A stretch of DNA of 64,000 bases from Amoeboaphelidium protococcarum (GCA_023515745.1 JALECJ010000257.1:2792687-2856686); one strand, 5' to 3'. Counted from the stretch's first letter, positions 46,138-59,028 are shown. Numbers and translations: made by a program. The notes: generated by a model not told the origin, from the letters alone.

Positions 46138-46451
46138 ATTGTATTGCAGGACTTGCGAGATCTACATATGCATACTTAAAAGCATACTTGATATTGTGGG
46201 ACTTGATTATAATAAATTTTAGATGATTCAGTGTGGCGCAAGTATTTCCATTACACCTTCTTACGCAAATTCTATAATCTGATTAATTTATTTCTCCATA
46301 TCAATTTAGTCGCCGTAGACCTTTTGAATTGAGTATCTTTTAATAATCTATATCTAAAGGGACATAAAATAAAAAGCATTAGATCTCTAATTAGACAATG
46401 TAAGTGCAAGTGTAAATTGGAGCGAAAAGTGAAGCTGTTCATGACGCGTCG
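46138..46451. other. Intergenic region
   Basis: About 310 bp between the TMEM33-like and sphingosine-kinase-like genes. It holds an in-frame upstream ATG at 46398 followed directly by a perfect 5' splice-like word (GTAAGT), so the 5' end of the next gene may be more complex than modelled. Confidence 0.4.
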
Positions 46452-48350
46452 ATGGAATATTCTTAATCGGGAGGAATCTCGCTGAAGCTGAGTACTAAGA
46501 GTGGTAATAATGAGATCAAAGTACCTGGTGAGTCTATATTTGGTGTATATTTGTGTAAATCATCTGCTTAGTAGTGGAGGAGAAGTTCAATGCAGAGCTT
46601 CTTGGGTGGTGTCAGGCGTTCGCTGGTCGGCGCGTCTCGATCAGCTTCAAGGAGAAATAGTGCTGATGCCTGTACTAACAAGTAAGGTAGTAGCGGAGTG
46701 TCCCAGTAAAACTCAATGTTGTAAACACAATAGAATCAGTCTCAGCATGCTACAGCTTCCACTAATCTGTTATCTCCAGCTGGTGCGCCATCACCCTCTT
46801 AATTAGAGTTAGGGAAGAAGATGGTGGAGCCTGAGAGTGCAATGATAGGTGTTATTGAGCTAGATGCAGTGCCTTAGAATGCGAGTGTTTATGGATATGA
46901 GTTGAGTATGAACGATCTTTAACAATTTGTGATGACTAATACTACTTCTTATTGCGGTAACGTCGGATCTACTAGCGTTGGTGGTAAAGAATCGTTTGAT
47001 CTGGTTATATTCTATCTTTAAACTTAAGTTGATGGTTCTAGCGCATCTTAAATTGTGAATGGAAAAGGACGTCTATTCTGCTTGAGATTGCGTTTGATAC
47101 AAGACTCTATTGATTGTGTCAAAGTGGTTCAAGATATGAGGCAAATGTTTTTGAATGGGCACGGCTCAGTTTCTGGCGCACCTGACGCAAAGTACACGGT
47201 CATAGTTAATCCATTCTCAGGTACTAAGAAGGCGATGTAAATGTATAAGCAGTAGATAAGACCAATGCTCCAGTTGGCTTAAATCCAAATCAATTTGATA
47301 GTTACCGAGCGAGCTGGACATGCTTCAGACATTGCTCGCGCATTCGATCCCCATACAACAGATGCTATCATTCTATGTGGCGGTGATGGGATATTTCATG
47401 AGTTTGTCAATGGGCTAATGGATAGATGTTTTGATCATGGTGCCAAAGATTTTGAAAGTTTGAATGCTTAGAAATGCTTGCAAGTTCCTTTAGGCTACGT
47501 ACCTTGTGGTTCGGGGAATGCTCTTGGCAAGAATATTAACTGTCCCACTGTGCCGCATGCAGTGTTAAATGTTATCAAGCGTCATTGCATGAAGACTGAC
47601 TTGTTTTCATTTGAATATCTTAGTGTTGGTACCTCATAATAACAGAAGAGGCATTATGGTTTCTTGGAGATCATGTGGACTTTGGTAGCTGATATTGACA
47701 TTGAGTCTGATAAAATACGCTGGGCTGGTGGTCTGAGATTTACGATTTGGGCTGTTATGCGTATTTTAAAGTTGCGAAAGTACTCTGGATCTTTATACCT
47801 GTTCAAAGATGGCATGTAACTGGACAGAGGCAATGAATTAATTCCGTAACTTGAGTCTGCTGTCCTTGATTCAAAGTAGACTGTCGCCATTACAGAGAGG
47901 GAGTTTACCTATTTCATGGCTATGAACATGCCTTGGTGTGCTACTGATTTTCTGGTTGCGCCGCTGAGCTAACTTGACGACGGCCAACTCGATTTATATT
48001 GGATGCACAAAGATGCTGGGCGAGGCAATCTGCTGAAGGTATTATTAGACACGGAGAGTGGCTAGTATGTAAATTATCCATTCGTTCACCATGCTAAATG
48101 TTCATCTTTTATCCTTATTCCTGGATCGAGTGGTTCACCTTTGGCTGATTAGCGTCAATAGTCTTAACTGGCTGCGCCGTTACCTATCCAGGAAGAGTTA
48201 CAATCCATACGCGGTCTAAATGGAATCATTGATGTTGATGGAGAAAAGATCAAATACGATGGTATTCTGGTGGAGTGTCTGCCTCGGGTGCTCAACCTCA
48301 TTGTACCTCAGAATTTGTCATCTATAAATTGGTTCTCAACTTCATCATGA
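46452..48350 (+). CDS. Sphingosine kinase-like lipid kinase (DAGK catalytic fold)
   Basis: The 632-residue protein has a variable N-terminal region rich in Ser and Gln, then the diacylglycerol-kinase catalytic domain. Motifs are DAKYTVIVNPFSGTKKA (phosphate-loop region), DAIILCGGDGIFHEFVNGL (GGDG nucleotide site) and GYVPCGSGNALGKNI (substrate-specificity loop of sphingosine kinases). The C-terminal block includes YFMAMNMPWCATDFLVAP and GIIDVDGEKIKYDG, as in SphK and ceramide kinases. It would phosphorylate sphingoid bases or ceramide; which substrate is uncertain. Start 46452 is favoured, with ATG 46398 as an in-frame alternative. Confidence 0.88.
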
Positions 48351-48538
48351 CCACTTGTGTGAATGAAAGAGTCGTAAAGTGATACGCATGACACGTGAAA
48401 ACAGTTGTCAGTGAAATAAACTGAAAATGTAGAACATGAGTTTTAAAAATTTCAATTCAATATAAGCTACCTTATTTATACGCATTCGTGGTGGAAATGT
48501 GTCATTGAGTACTTTAGCCAGACGAGCTCCAATCGCTT

Positions 48539-49237
48539 TCAGCATCCTTGAATCTCAAGCTAAACATCCTCATCATACAATAAATTCATTGCTTCTTAAA
48601 CGAGTTTCGGGGAATACATGTCATGCTCAAGAACCAAATGACGTTTCCCATCAGGATAAACAGGCAAATGGTCATGCAATATACGATTTACTCTAGAATT
48701 TAACGTAATGCAATACAACCAAATCTCTTCAGTCAAAGATTCTCTAATGGCGTTAGGTTCCGCAGATCCTTTTCTTTTGGCATCAAAATATGCCTACACA
48801 TTTTCCTTCTTGTAAAAACCAGCCGCGCTCAAATAGTCACCGAAAGTTGGGCTCTCTAAGTAAAGAGTGGAGAACTTAAACTTTCTGTACGCCTAGCTAG
48901 CCAGATCAGCCAAAAACAGTCTTTCATCCCGAATAGCGGAGGATTTCTTGTACTTTTTGCGGGTGAAGTCAGCCTTTTTAACCAAGTGTGCATTGAAAGT
49001 TGCATTGAGTGCATTGCAGGATTTCCACAATTCTTCATTGCGTCTAATCGAGTCTTTTAAATCTTATAGTCGTTCTTGCAGTAATAACAACTACGCGCCT
49101 TGCTCTCTCTTCGACTCTGGAATATTTTCATCAACTTTGCCCCAAACGAATATCTTCCTAAGCTCTTTATACTCGTCACTATTCACTATTTATTTAATCT
49201 CGTTCTCAGCTTGTTTAATCTGCGCAGCGAAATCCAT
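48539..49237 (-). CDS. Hypothetical coiled-coil protein, 232 residues
   Basis: Not recognised. The frame from ATG 49237 to TGA 48539-48541 is uninterrupted and uses several TAA/TAG codons. The first half is helical and charged (MDFAAQIKQAENEIKQIVNS, LLLLQERLQDLKDSIRRNEE) and predicted to form a coiled coil. The second half is more globular (SPTFGDYLSAAGFYKKENVQ, IWLYCITLNSRVNRILHD). It lies convergent to the sphingosine-kinase-like gene, 188 bp away. Confidence 0.5.
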
Positions 49238-49388
49238 CGTGGTCTATAAATTCGTATAATTTGCTTCTCAACTTCAGAGTGACCACTCATAGGAATGAAG
49301 TCTAATGCAGGTAGCATCGTTCATAAATATAGAAACATCAAAATCTTAAATTGATATATAATAATGTAATCTATAAAATAAAATGTAA

Positions 49389-51200
49389 TCAATTTCGGAT
49401 GTATAAGCCTTGGGTTTCCATGTTGCTCGCGTCATTTCCAGAATAGTCACTAAGTCGATCGCTATCCAAGCCATCATCATCATCACCCGCCAAATGCTAC
49501 TAAGTCCGCCGATTTAGAGATTGCGGCATGAAGAATGCAACACATCCACCGAGGATATAGAATAAGCATATGAGAATGAACACAAAATGATAGTTGAGCG
49601 GATATCCTTGTCCATTTCCCAGGCTCCATGACCAAACAACTCCAGCTAAAGCCGGACCAATTGATCGGCTCAAAGCGGCGCAACTCTACGATAAACCATT
49701 CACAAATCCAGCGTTAGACACTGAGGCAGAGTTATTGACTAGGATATTAATGCTAGTGTAGTTGCCTTACTATGCAGATATTCTCAGTATTCCAAGCGCG
49801 AGTAAAGACGCCCAAACTTTTAATTACGGATTGATATCAAGATGATTAAACTCGCCATCAGGATACTTAAGTACAGGTGCATCTTTGAGCAAGAGATTAA
49901 TTAATGGAAGCAATATGACACACGGACCGCATACAAACATGGAGTATTTAAAATAATTCACAATACCAGCACGAACTTCCAAACGAGTGTAAAGGAAAGC
50001 CTGATACAAAACTTCAGCGAGAGCAAACACTGCCAATGTAATTGCAATGTGTGTAGGATTAAATCCAAGGCCGCCCTTCGATGGCTCCAACACCGTCCAC
50101 CATACGTAGACTTCATCCATCATAACATTGGCCAGAGCTAGACACACATACGCAGCCACGCAGATATAAGTAGACTTGAAATCCTCCGACTAATAATAGG
50201 CAGTTTATTGACGATCACCTCGTTGGAATATTTAACTCACAGATTTATAGTCGACACCACTAGATCGTGTAAGAACTGCATCTCTAAACGACAAATTATC
50301 AGCCAATTAATTTATGCTTGATCGAGACATTGGCACAGACTGAAAACTGTAATTACTAACCAATGGAGACTTTCCGGCCAGATATTCGCTTAGATATCGA
50401 CGTCTATTTCTCAATTAAGAAGATAATGCGGGGGATTATTGCACAATCTAATGGACGCGATAAGAAGTTTATGGAGTATCATCTACTGCGGTAATCTGAG
50501 GAGGCGGTCCATCTTTAAATACTACCAAAAGTACAATTAATCCGACGGTGGTCAATATCGCTGCAACCAAGGGAGGTAGTAAATACGGGTTCTATCGCCA
50601 AAATTCTGAACCAAACACGGAAGGATATAAGTCAGCGGGATGATGACAGATGCCACCAATAATTGAGCCTATAATGGAGCCAAACGACCACACAAGATTA
50701 AAATACCCAAAAGCCATGCTAGCATTTGTATTGTCAGTGATTTCAGCGATAACACTTTTCATAACACACACATTGCCATTCAATGCTCCGGTGAATGCTC
50801 GAATAATCAAAGCTGTCCAGTAATCACGCGCGAAACCAAACCAAATGAGCAGGCCAATATTGCCCAGAAGACCAACAGTTATGATTATTTTACGACCAAA
50901 TTTATCGCTTAGATATCCCCACAGTAAAGAAGTAATAAACTAAGCTAGAGAGAAGCTTGCGGCAAGAAATCCAGCATAGAGACCAATGTCATTTGCGTTA
51001 GATGTAACGTTGAAATCCCGTATCAAGTACACAATGTAAGGGAAGAAGATTGTCATGCACAGAGGCTCACTAATGACCACACATAGAATAGCAAAAAACT
51101 TGCGCTTATCAATCGGAGTGATGATCTAATCAGCATTGACATTATCGCCGTGCGCATCATTATGTAACAGTGGACTATTCTCTTCGTCAATACGATCCAT
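49389..51200 (-). CDS. Major facilitator superfamily transporter
   Basis: The 603-residue protein has 12 predicted membrane segments in two halves joined by a long hydrophilic loop (about residues 215-310). Motif A is present as GYLSDKFGRKIIITVGLLG, followed by WTALIIRAFTGALNGNVCVM and the MFS pattern GYFNLVWSFGSIIGSIIGG. The second half includes SCAALSRSIGPALAGVVWSW. The arrangement resembles the fungal/plant group around yeast YCR023C and ZIF1, whose substrates include small metal chelators or remain unknown. Substrate here: unknown. It starts at ATG 51200 and ends at TGA 49389-49391; no intron is seen. Confidence 0.88.
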
Positions 51201-51501
51201 TTTTTAATTCGAATCGCCAAATAAAAGAGTTGTTTCAATCAAATTACTAAACCTTTTGCAACTCAATTGTGATATAAACGCGGTATCACGCTTTGATCTA
51301 AAATTTCAGAGCAAATGGAATTGAAAGTGACACAATAATGATCTCAAAATAGCCAATCCCATGAATTCATTTCCAATATGCTTCAAATGCTCTCCATAGA
51401 CGTCATTCTCTACATATGTTGAATTCTTTATTGATAAATATTACGCATTTGATTAACACTTGAAAAGTATTTGACCACAAATCTTCTTCTCTATCAATTT
51501 T

Positions 51502-52148
51502 ATGACGTCAATGGGAGCCGGAAATTCATCAGAAATGTCTATACTACTATCGAATACACCAAAAGTTACTAGTAATAAATTTTGTAATATTGCCGCTGGG
51601 GTAAGAATGTCTATATTTATTGCCCAATGTATACTCATACAGCATCATTACGTAACATAATGTAAGTGTAGTGCTTCTGGGGAACAGAGCGGTACATGAA
51701 AAAGGAGTTTGGTGACAAGATCATTGACGGCCATGTTGGATACTCTGGCGGGGACGAGAAGCAGTATCCTAATCCGTCGTACAAGCAGGTATGTAGTGGA
51801 AATACTGGACATGCTGAAGCGTATCGTTTCGAGTATGACCCTCAGAAAGTCAAGTATGCCGATCTGATTGAACACTTTTTTCGCTTTCATGATCCCACCA
51901 CGTTGAACAAGCAAGGAAATGACACTGGATCTCAGTACAGAAGTGCCATCTTTTATTACGATGATGAACAAAAGGAGATTGCTGAACAAGTTCTGGAAAA
52001 GGTGCAGAAAGAGCATTATGGTTCACCTTTCAGAAAGATTGTGACTCAAATTGCACCCGCTCAGAACTTTTATCGCGCTGAGGACTATCATCAGCAGTAC
52101 CTAGACTTGAATCCTGGTGGCTACTGCAATCATCGCTACAGATGGTGA
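51502..52148 (+). CDS. MSRA: Peptide methionine sulfoxide reductase A
   Basis: MsrA reduces methionine-S-sulfoxide in proteins. Exon 1 (51502-51600) ends in ...NIAAG and exon 2 (51672-52148) begins CFWGTERY, so the 71-nt intron falls exactly before the catalytic Cys of the G-C-F-W-G motif. Further family motifs are GHVGYSGGDEKQYPNPSYKQ, FFRFHDPTTLNKQGNDTGSQ and YRSAIFY. A C-terminal NPGGYCNHRYRW supplies a possible resolving Cys. The spliced protein has 191 residues, normal for the family. An in-frame TGA precedes the start. Without splicing, the ORF would begin after an odd MQVQ. Confidence 0.95.
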
Positions 52149-52192
52149 TCAACTTAAAACTCTGAAAGAATTTAAATGCTCATCTTTACTAT

Positions 52193-52946
52193 TCACTCTC
52201 TGTTCTTTTTGAACGCATCTTTTATGGACATTCCTACCTGGATATCTTGGGCACATAGATTATCTTGCTTTGTGAGACGAGCGCACAAAACTGCAACCTC
52301 GCGAAATTTAGCCTAAGGACAGCATACAACTCCGTCGATATCAGCAACTATAATATCGCCAGGATTAATAATCACAGACTGCTAAAGCGACGGAATCCCA
52401 GCATAATTAAATGATACGGATACTGGAAGTTGAATCGCTGTAACTTTAGTGAATTTTGACGCGCCTAAACAACTGCTACCACGAGAGTAAGTAGGAAATC
52501 CATTATCAAGGAGTTCATTAGTGTCTCTATGATGACCATCAATGACTACTCCAGCTGCTTTCATATACTTTGCACGCAGAGACATCAAGCCACCAAACAC
52601 TGCATTTGGATAACCTTGAGGCGATGATGTGATAATACAGTCTCCGTCCTTTACATAATCCAAATAGTGGCCTTCAAACTGGCACTATATAGCAGAATCA
52701 ACTGGCTCCATTTTGACAGTGAAAGCGCGACCAATACATTTCACATTTCTATCCTGTCCAAAAATCGATTTTATACCAGGCAGATAACCACCACTACTAT
52801 CGCCTAATTTCGACAGAGCATCAGCAATCTACATTATTCCCCCATAACGACATGCTAGCATTAATAAATGTCACAAGCAGCTGAAGTCAAAAACTTACAT
52901 CGCAGCTAGAGTACGGTTACAATAATTTTACAACGTCGCTTTACAT
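52193..52946 (-). CDS. RraA-like / 4-hydroxy-4-methyl-2-oxoglutarate aldolase-family protein
   Basis: Exon 1 (52946-52899, MQSDVVKLLQPYSSCD) joins exon 2 (52828-52193, IADALSKLG...) across a 70-nt intron that interrupts the conserved Y-S-S-C-D-I-A-D-A-L motif. The spliced product is 227 residues. The core motifs of the RraA/HMG-aldolase fold follow: GDCIITSSPQGYPNAVFGGL, AAGVVIDGHHRDTNEL and PGDIIVADIDGVVCCP. The R-D and D residues that bind metal and substrate in bacterial aldolases are kept. Members in fungi are of uncertain function; class II aldolase or oxaloacetate decarboxylase activity is possible. The stop is 44 bp from the MsrA stop (convergent). Confidence 0.88.
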
Positions 52947-53276
52947 AATTTTAGTAAAAATATGAAAATTTTGCTATGAATTTAATTTTTTATTAGACCA
53001 GAATTTTTAGGTTCAAACAAAATTGCTAATCAAGGCAATAAATGCGCACTTTTTCACTTGTTACCAATAGAAAGGATTCGCTCGACTATTAGGTAACCTG
53101 AAGACTAAAATTTTATTACTGTAGTATAAGAAGCCGTTTGACGTGATTTAACTGTCCGCTTCACCAACTAATGCTTTACTTCAGCAAGTGGCGTCTGACC
53201 GGTTGAAACATTTGGTATTCGGTCATAAGGACCACAAGAAGCAGCCAAAAGCACGCCAGGAACCATTGACGTCAAT

Positions 53277-53513
53277 TCAGATTATGCCTCGCGTTTCATG
53301 GTTTACATTCAGTACTTGATATCCGGTACCATAGTAAGCGAGCCCGTATCGGCTAGAAGGAGTGGCAGGATACAAAGGCTGTAAAACGGAAGCAGAAAAA
53401 CATCCAACACCATCGGATGTTATAGAGTAACCAAAACGTCTCATCTGATCTATAGTAGTAGTAGAGACTTTGTTCAATTTGAAACAATGTGACCAAAGAG
53501 CGTGAGGATTCAT
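53277..53513 (-). CDS. Short unidentified ORF, possible gene fragment
   Basis: A 78-residue frame from ATG 53513 to TGA 53277-53279 with no TAA/TAG inside. The composition looks coding (HALWSHCFKLNKVSTTTIDQ, FGYSITSDGVGC). The segment RFGYSITSDGVGC faintly recalls the C-terminal F-G-P-V-x-P-D-G-Y-G motif of carnitine acyltransferases, but the rest does not fit, so no function is proposed. Confidence 0.3.
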   Translation of the reverse strand: MNPHALWSHCFKLNKVSTTTIDQMRRFGYSITSDGVGCFSASVLQPLYPATPSSRYGLAYYGTGYQVLNVNHETRGII

Positions 53514-54182
53514 TCATCTGACGGACATCTGACAGATTAGCAGCAACACAAATTTTCTTCTCAATATATAAGATATGATCAAGAATTTATGCATCTGCGT
53601 GTAAATCCATTTATAGGAAGCAACGCGTATACATCTAACATATACTGTAGGAGTGATACATCATTCAAAGACGCTAGACTCAAGTAAAGCCAAGACTAAC
53701 CTTAATCGTCGCGATCGGCTTTGACGCGTTTTCGCGTTTTGTGAAACACTTCCGTCTCGCTCTCATTCACCGTTTACAGTATTATATCATTGCAATATTA
53801 TTCTAATAACAAATCACTTACTCATCATATCACAGATTCTCACAGACTCTCATACTCCCTCACTACCTCTGATATTGTGATTATTGGGTTCTAATTTTTA
53901 TTGGAATTTTTTATACAAAAAGTATCTCCCTGCTGCTGAATTGTCACATTGCCAATCCTCGCCGTTGCGTCTTAATTTATCCTGATTGATTGATAGATAG
54001 ATTGATAGACTAGCACTACCGAGTAGAAAGACTAATAGCATATATTACCTACAGTACCATTGAATATCTTCTCATCACGGCTATTACTCTTTTGGTTTGT
54101 TATGATAATAAATAGAATCTCGAAATTACCTGCTGAATAGAAATTGATTAATAATTCTTGGATTTTGAGTAAAGTTGGACGA
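53514..54182. other. Intergenic region
   Basis: About 670 bp with repetitive GATTGATAGATAGATTGATAG words near 53985-54010. It lies upstream of the PP2C-like gene. No frame is supported. Confidence 0.4.
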
Positions 54183-56195
54183 ATGACTGTATTATCTCCT
54201 TCAATTGGTGGTGTTGGTGTTGGTGGTAGTAGTAGTAACAGTATCGGAAATTAAAGTTAAGAAGGAGATTTACATGGATAGAAAAGTAATAGAAAAGAGT
54301 CGACGAATAATTTTTCATTTGCACCTCTGATATCAATGAAGAACGTTGCCCATAGTCTGAATGCTTTCAGGCAGAATGCTATAAATTCATTTAAAGGAGT
54401 TTAGTAATAACACATCAGTTCATCATTGAATACTGCTGAAGATACATAGAATGCTAATAGTTTGAGATACAAGTCCACTGCCTCTTTGGCCAATTCCCTG
54501 TCTGCAGCATAGACTATGTAGGATGAGAATATCTCTGTAGCGTCGTCAGATTACATGGATGTTGCAAGTTATGCTGATTTTGATGTGGCATACTCTCATG
54601 ATGTTCACGATACACATCATGGTGTTATAGGTGCAGGTGCTGACAAAGAGTCGTTTGAATTATAATCTATATCGAATGACTATGAAGACAGTCTTCTGGT
54701 ATCTTTTGATGCCGACCATTAGACTCACGAACTGTCAACTGTGTCGTCTTCGTCCACTATCAAAGCATCCTCTTACCTTAGATCGTCTTACATGTCCAAG
54801 CGTTAATTTTCCACAAATGGGCCATCTAGTTCTAAATATTCAATGATCAACTCCATATCGTGTCTCCCTAAAACTCTGGTATAGGCCGGTGTTTGGGACA
54901 CGGCTATGGCCAGGTCGCATTTGGATAATGGTAGAGCTATATCAGGTGAAGATGCTTACTTTTTGGTCGATGCTTAGAATTGTACCAGTTTTGGTGTGGC
55001 CGATGGTGTTGGTGGATGGACGCAGTTGGAAATTAACCCGGCCATCTTTGCATGGGAGCTGATGGATTAATGCAAGTCTATTGTCAGCGATAACAATAAC
55101 AATAATACGTCTTAAAGTGGTGCAGATTCCAAACTAGTTATGCCTTGGGATTTGATGCATGAAGCGTATCAAAATGTTCTCTAAAGTCCGAATGTAGTTG
55201 GTGGAAGTAGCACTGCTTGTCTCGCTTTGTTTGACAGATAGTCTGGGATGCTGCACAGTGCCAATTTGGGTGACTCTGGCTTCTTTGTATTTAGATTTGG
55301 TCAGATGAATGATGAGATTCCTAATGCTATTATTAGTGAAGACAACCCTCGCTCTGTCAATACTCAGCCGTCAGCAATAGTCCAGAACAAGGATCCTAAA
55401 GCATTTGCCCGTTCTATGCTTCTCTCCAAAGGTGACCATTCTGATGGCGATAGTTCAATTGGCTCTCCATCCTCGTTGGCCACATCATCATCTTCATCAT
55501 TATCATCTAGAGGTATGGCGTCTGCATTCTCTAGCTTTAAAAAGAGAAAGAAGATCTTGTCATAGACACCAGAGCCGCAGATTGTGTTTGAGACTACAGA
55601 AGCGCAGCATTACTTTAATGCTCCATTTCAACTGGCAAAACTTCCTCCGTCGATAAGTGAGCACCACAAGAGGTACTTTATGTGTGACAAGCCGTCCGAC
55701 GCGTTCAAGTCTTCATTTGGCCCTCTGAAGCATGGCGACTTGATTATTATGGCCTCTGATGGCTTGTTCGACAACCTGTTCCCCGAAGATATTGGAAAGA
55801 TTGTAGGATCCGTGATGAAGGATTTAGCTATGGATATCATGTTAGGAGGCAGTGCGGCTAATCAGAACACGGACAAGGAGAACTAGGATGCAAAGAGTCA
55901 AGTTAATATTGGACTTGGTAGTGAGCAGTTGCAGAGCAAGCTGAATTAACTGTCAGAGTAATTAACGCGTCAGGCTGCAGTCTGTGCTCTGTCTCCTCGA
56001 TTGAGTCCATTTGCAAAAGATGCCCAGATGAATAATTTTCATGATACGGAGGGTGGTAAGATTGACGATATTACTGTGATCTGTGCCGTTGTTGTTGAGA
56101 CTGAACGCGTTGCCAATACTGATTAGAAAATGACCAAGTACAAGAAGTCTTTCACGTCCACCAGTTCGTCATCATCCTCCTCTGGTAATGAGTGA
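54183..56195 (+). CDS. PP2C-family protein phosphatase, PTC7/PPTC7-like
   Basis: The 670-residue protein has a long low-complexity N-terminus, then a metal-dependent PP2C/SpoIIE-type domain. Motifs are ISGEDAYFL and FGVADGVGGW (first metal Asp residues), SGMLHSANLGDSGFFVFR, HGDLIIMASDGLFDNLF and GGKIDDITVICAVV. G-V-A-D-G-V-G-G-W and the A-S-D-G-L-F-D-N block are characteristic of PTC7/PPTC7, a mitochondrial phosphatase acting on coenzyme Q biosynthesis and import factors. A Ser-rich insert of about 110 residues splits the domain. The N-terminus is not a clear presequence, so location is uncertain. ATG 54183 is the first in frame; the frame remains open upstream. Confidence 0.88.
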
Positions 56196-56469
56196 GTGAG
56201 TGTGTGGGTTCATGAATTTAAGCATAGCATGATCATAGAGTTTTGATGATACCCAAATATATAAATGTCTCCTTTCATATTGTCTTCAACCTCTGTATCC
56301 ATACATTTTTGTCTACCATTTTTGAATATTGTTTGCCTGCACAGACTGCGCAAATATGATAACGACTGAATGATTCAATCACTTTTTTATAATCTTGCAC
56401 TACATCGATTAAACAACTTTTGAAAGTTCCGCCTTAAATTAATCTGTAAAATTATTTAGTCTAATAATC

Positions 56470-57513
56470 ATGGAAGCAGTCCGAGATCTTCTACCTCCGC
56501 TGTCTGATTCATTGCATAAGGGATAGTGTGGGCGAATAGGCATTGTGGGTGGATGCGAAGAGTATACTGGCGCACCGTACTTTTGCGCTTCTATGGCATT
56601 CAAGCTTGGCGTAGACTTGGTGTACGTCTTTTGTGATAAATCTGCTTCCACTGCAATAAAGTCTTACAGTCCTGATCTGATTGTGTTGCCTGTAATTGAT
56701 GTAAGTAAAGGCGAGAATGATGTGGAATCATTAGCCTCCTCCATGTCCAAGATCAATCAGTGGATGGAAAAGTTTCATTGTCTCGTATTAGGTCCTGGCT
56801 GTGGGCGAAGCTGGATGATGCAGAGCGTGCTTGTGAAGGTGTTTAAACGTGCCAAAGAGTTGAAGATTCCAATGGTTATTGATGCAGATGCGCTGTACAT
56901 GATCGGTCAGAATTTATCTATATTGCATGAGTCTGAAAACGTAGTGCTTACTCCTAATGTTATGGAGTTTAAGCGATTATGTTAGGCAGCGTTCGGAGCT
57001 GAACACATGGAAAGTGTGAGTAGTGTAAAAGCTATTGAATTGGCGCGCAAGATGGGTAAGCATGTGACCGTAGTCGAGAAGGCAAAAAGTGACGTAATTG
57101 CCCATTATCCGAATATTGAAATTACACGGACATCGGATGAGGGGAGCCAGAGAAGAGTTGGTGGTCAGGGAGACTTGTTAAGCGGTGCCATTGCGGCATT
57201 CATGGCTTGGGGTAAGTTGACTCTCGATGGAACTTATAAAGATCGACCTTTAGATTTCTCAAATTGGAGACGATTTTAACATGAGGTTGATTTGGGCGAT
57301 TTAAAAGATGACCAATTAATACCAGTAGTTGCTAGCCAAGCTGCATGTTATGTGGTGCGCACCTTTATGCACAAGACTTACTTGGAGTTGGGGAGAAGTC
57401 TGTTGACCTCAGACGTGGTGAATATGATCCCACTACTATGGAATCACTTGCTAGATCAACTTGGTGACTAGACTGCAGGGGAAATTACGCGTAATTACAT
57501 ATAGAATAATTGA
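56470..57513 (+). CDS. NAXD: ATP-dependent NAD(P)H-hydrate dehydratase
   Basis: This metabolite-repair enzyme converts hydrated NAD(P)HX back to NAD(P)H using ATP. The 347-residue frame has the ribokinase-like fold of the family: RIGIVGGCEEYTGAPYFCAS, LVLGPGCGRSWMMQSVL, IPMVIDADALYMIG and VVLTPNVMEFKRLC. The signature RVGGQGDLLSGAIAAFMAWG follows. The length equals that of animal and yeast NAXD. It ends 54 bp before the convergent CNDP2-like gene. Confidence 0.95.
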
Positions 57514-57567
57514 CTTAATTTATTTGTACTTTTAATATTTCTTTATTCAATCTCCTTTTCAATATTC

Positions 57568-59028
57568 TCAAATCTTGCCCAATTCGTACAGATACGTGCC
57601 CAGAGCTTTCATGCCAAAGACATAATTACCACGATCAAACTTTTCATTAGTTGAGTGTGCACCATCATCACATCTGCCCACTGGGAAGAGCAGTACATTC
57701 TTCTTCAAAGTCTCCTCAAAAGTCAGAGTCACCGGGATAGAACCACCTTCACGGGTAAAATCTGGCTTAAAGTTGGGATCATTCGGTGCATACACCTTCT
57801 AGATGGCTCTCGTGGCAGCTACGTAGTTCTCATGGTTAGGCGATGATAACCACCACTTTCCGGCGTGAGAGCAATAAACTTTGCACACATTCTTGCTGTT
57901 CAACTTGGCGAACACCTTCTCAACGTGAGCCTGAACGCACTTGGTCACCTCATCTGGCTGCATATTTGGCACAGTGCGGATACTGAATTTACCGATCGGA
58001 TTACCCGGGATGACAGTCTTCTCACCACTGCCACTGAATGCATTTTGGATACCGTGCACACTCAGCGTTGGGTATCTCCAGCGACGCTTCAGAATTTCAG
58101 CAGGCTACTCCGTAATCGCAGACTTAGTACCGGTGGATTGCAAGAAGGCATCCAGAGAGAAGTCTAGAGATTAGTACAGCTTCTCCTCTTCCTCAGTCAA
58201 TGGCGCGACTTGATCCATCAGACCATCCACCAGGATAGTTCCATCGGGCTTGACTAATGAGGACAAGACGTTCACCAGATCCACCATTGGTTCATGCACA
58301 GTACCACCAAACACACCGCTGTGCAGATCAAACCCATGCTTACGACTACCATCTTCAGAAGGCGGCCCGTGCACTTCAACCATAAAGTACTGCACACCGC
58401 GAAGTCCATACGTCAGACATGGCTTCTCAGTTCCCAGCCAGTAGTTGTCACTGATGCAGACGTAATCAGCATCCTTAAAGTACAGATCCTTCTCCTTCTT
58501 GATCAAATCATCCAGTCCCTGGCTGCCAGACTCCTCCATACCCTCGAAACACATCAGCAGATTGACAGGCAACTCTAGATTCAACATCTTATGCGCCTTG
58601 ATAATGTTGATCCAACACAAGAGTGGTCCCTTATCATCGCTACTACCACGACCATAGAGGCGACCTTGAGCATCTTCAGTCAACTTGAAAGGCTCACTGG
58701 ACCACCCGTCTTCCAGAGCAGCAGGTTGAACATCATAGTGCGCGTACACCAGAAGAGTCTTCTTCCCCTCCATCTTCTATTTGGGATAACGCGCTAGAAC
58801 CACCGGTGGTAAGTCCACAGTCTCACCCTCCAACTCCTACTTGCCAATCTGACGATACTCGACCGAGGCATCGACATCCAGAAGGAGAGAACGGATAAAC
58901 TCGGCCATCTTGTACACATCCTTGCGATGACACAACTACGCGCTCACTGATGGAATCGCCACAGCATCACTCAGCACCTTTACAAACACGTCCTAGTTCT
59001 TTTCAATATACTCGATAAACTTTTCCAT
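57568..59028 (-). CDS. CNDP2: Cytosolic non-specific dipeptidase (M20F, CNDP2-like)
   Basis: A di-zinc metallopeptidase that hydrolyses dipeptides such as Cys-Gly. The 486-residue frame is close to the 475 residues of CNDP2. Metal and catalytic residues are visible in [43 protein letters not shown] and [20 protein letters not shown]. The dimerisation/lid domain includes [18 protein letters not shown], and the C-terminal [18 protein letters not shown] holds the last zinc His. TAG codons are few. Start ATG 59028, stop TGA 57568-57570, no intron. Confidence 0.95.

Noticed and set aside
53277-53513. Carnitine acyltransferase C-terminus
   Set aside because: Only a weak resemblance over about a dozen residues; flanking residues and catalytic elements are missing.
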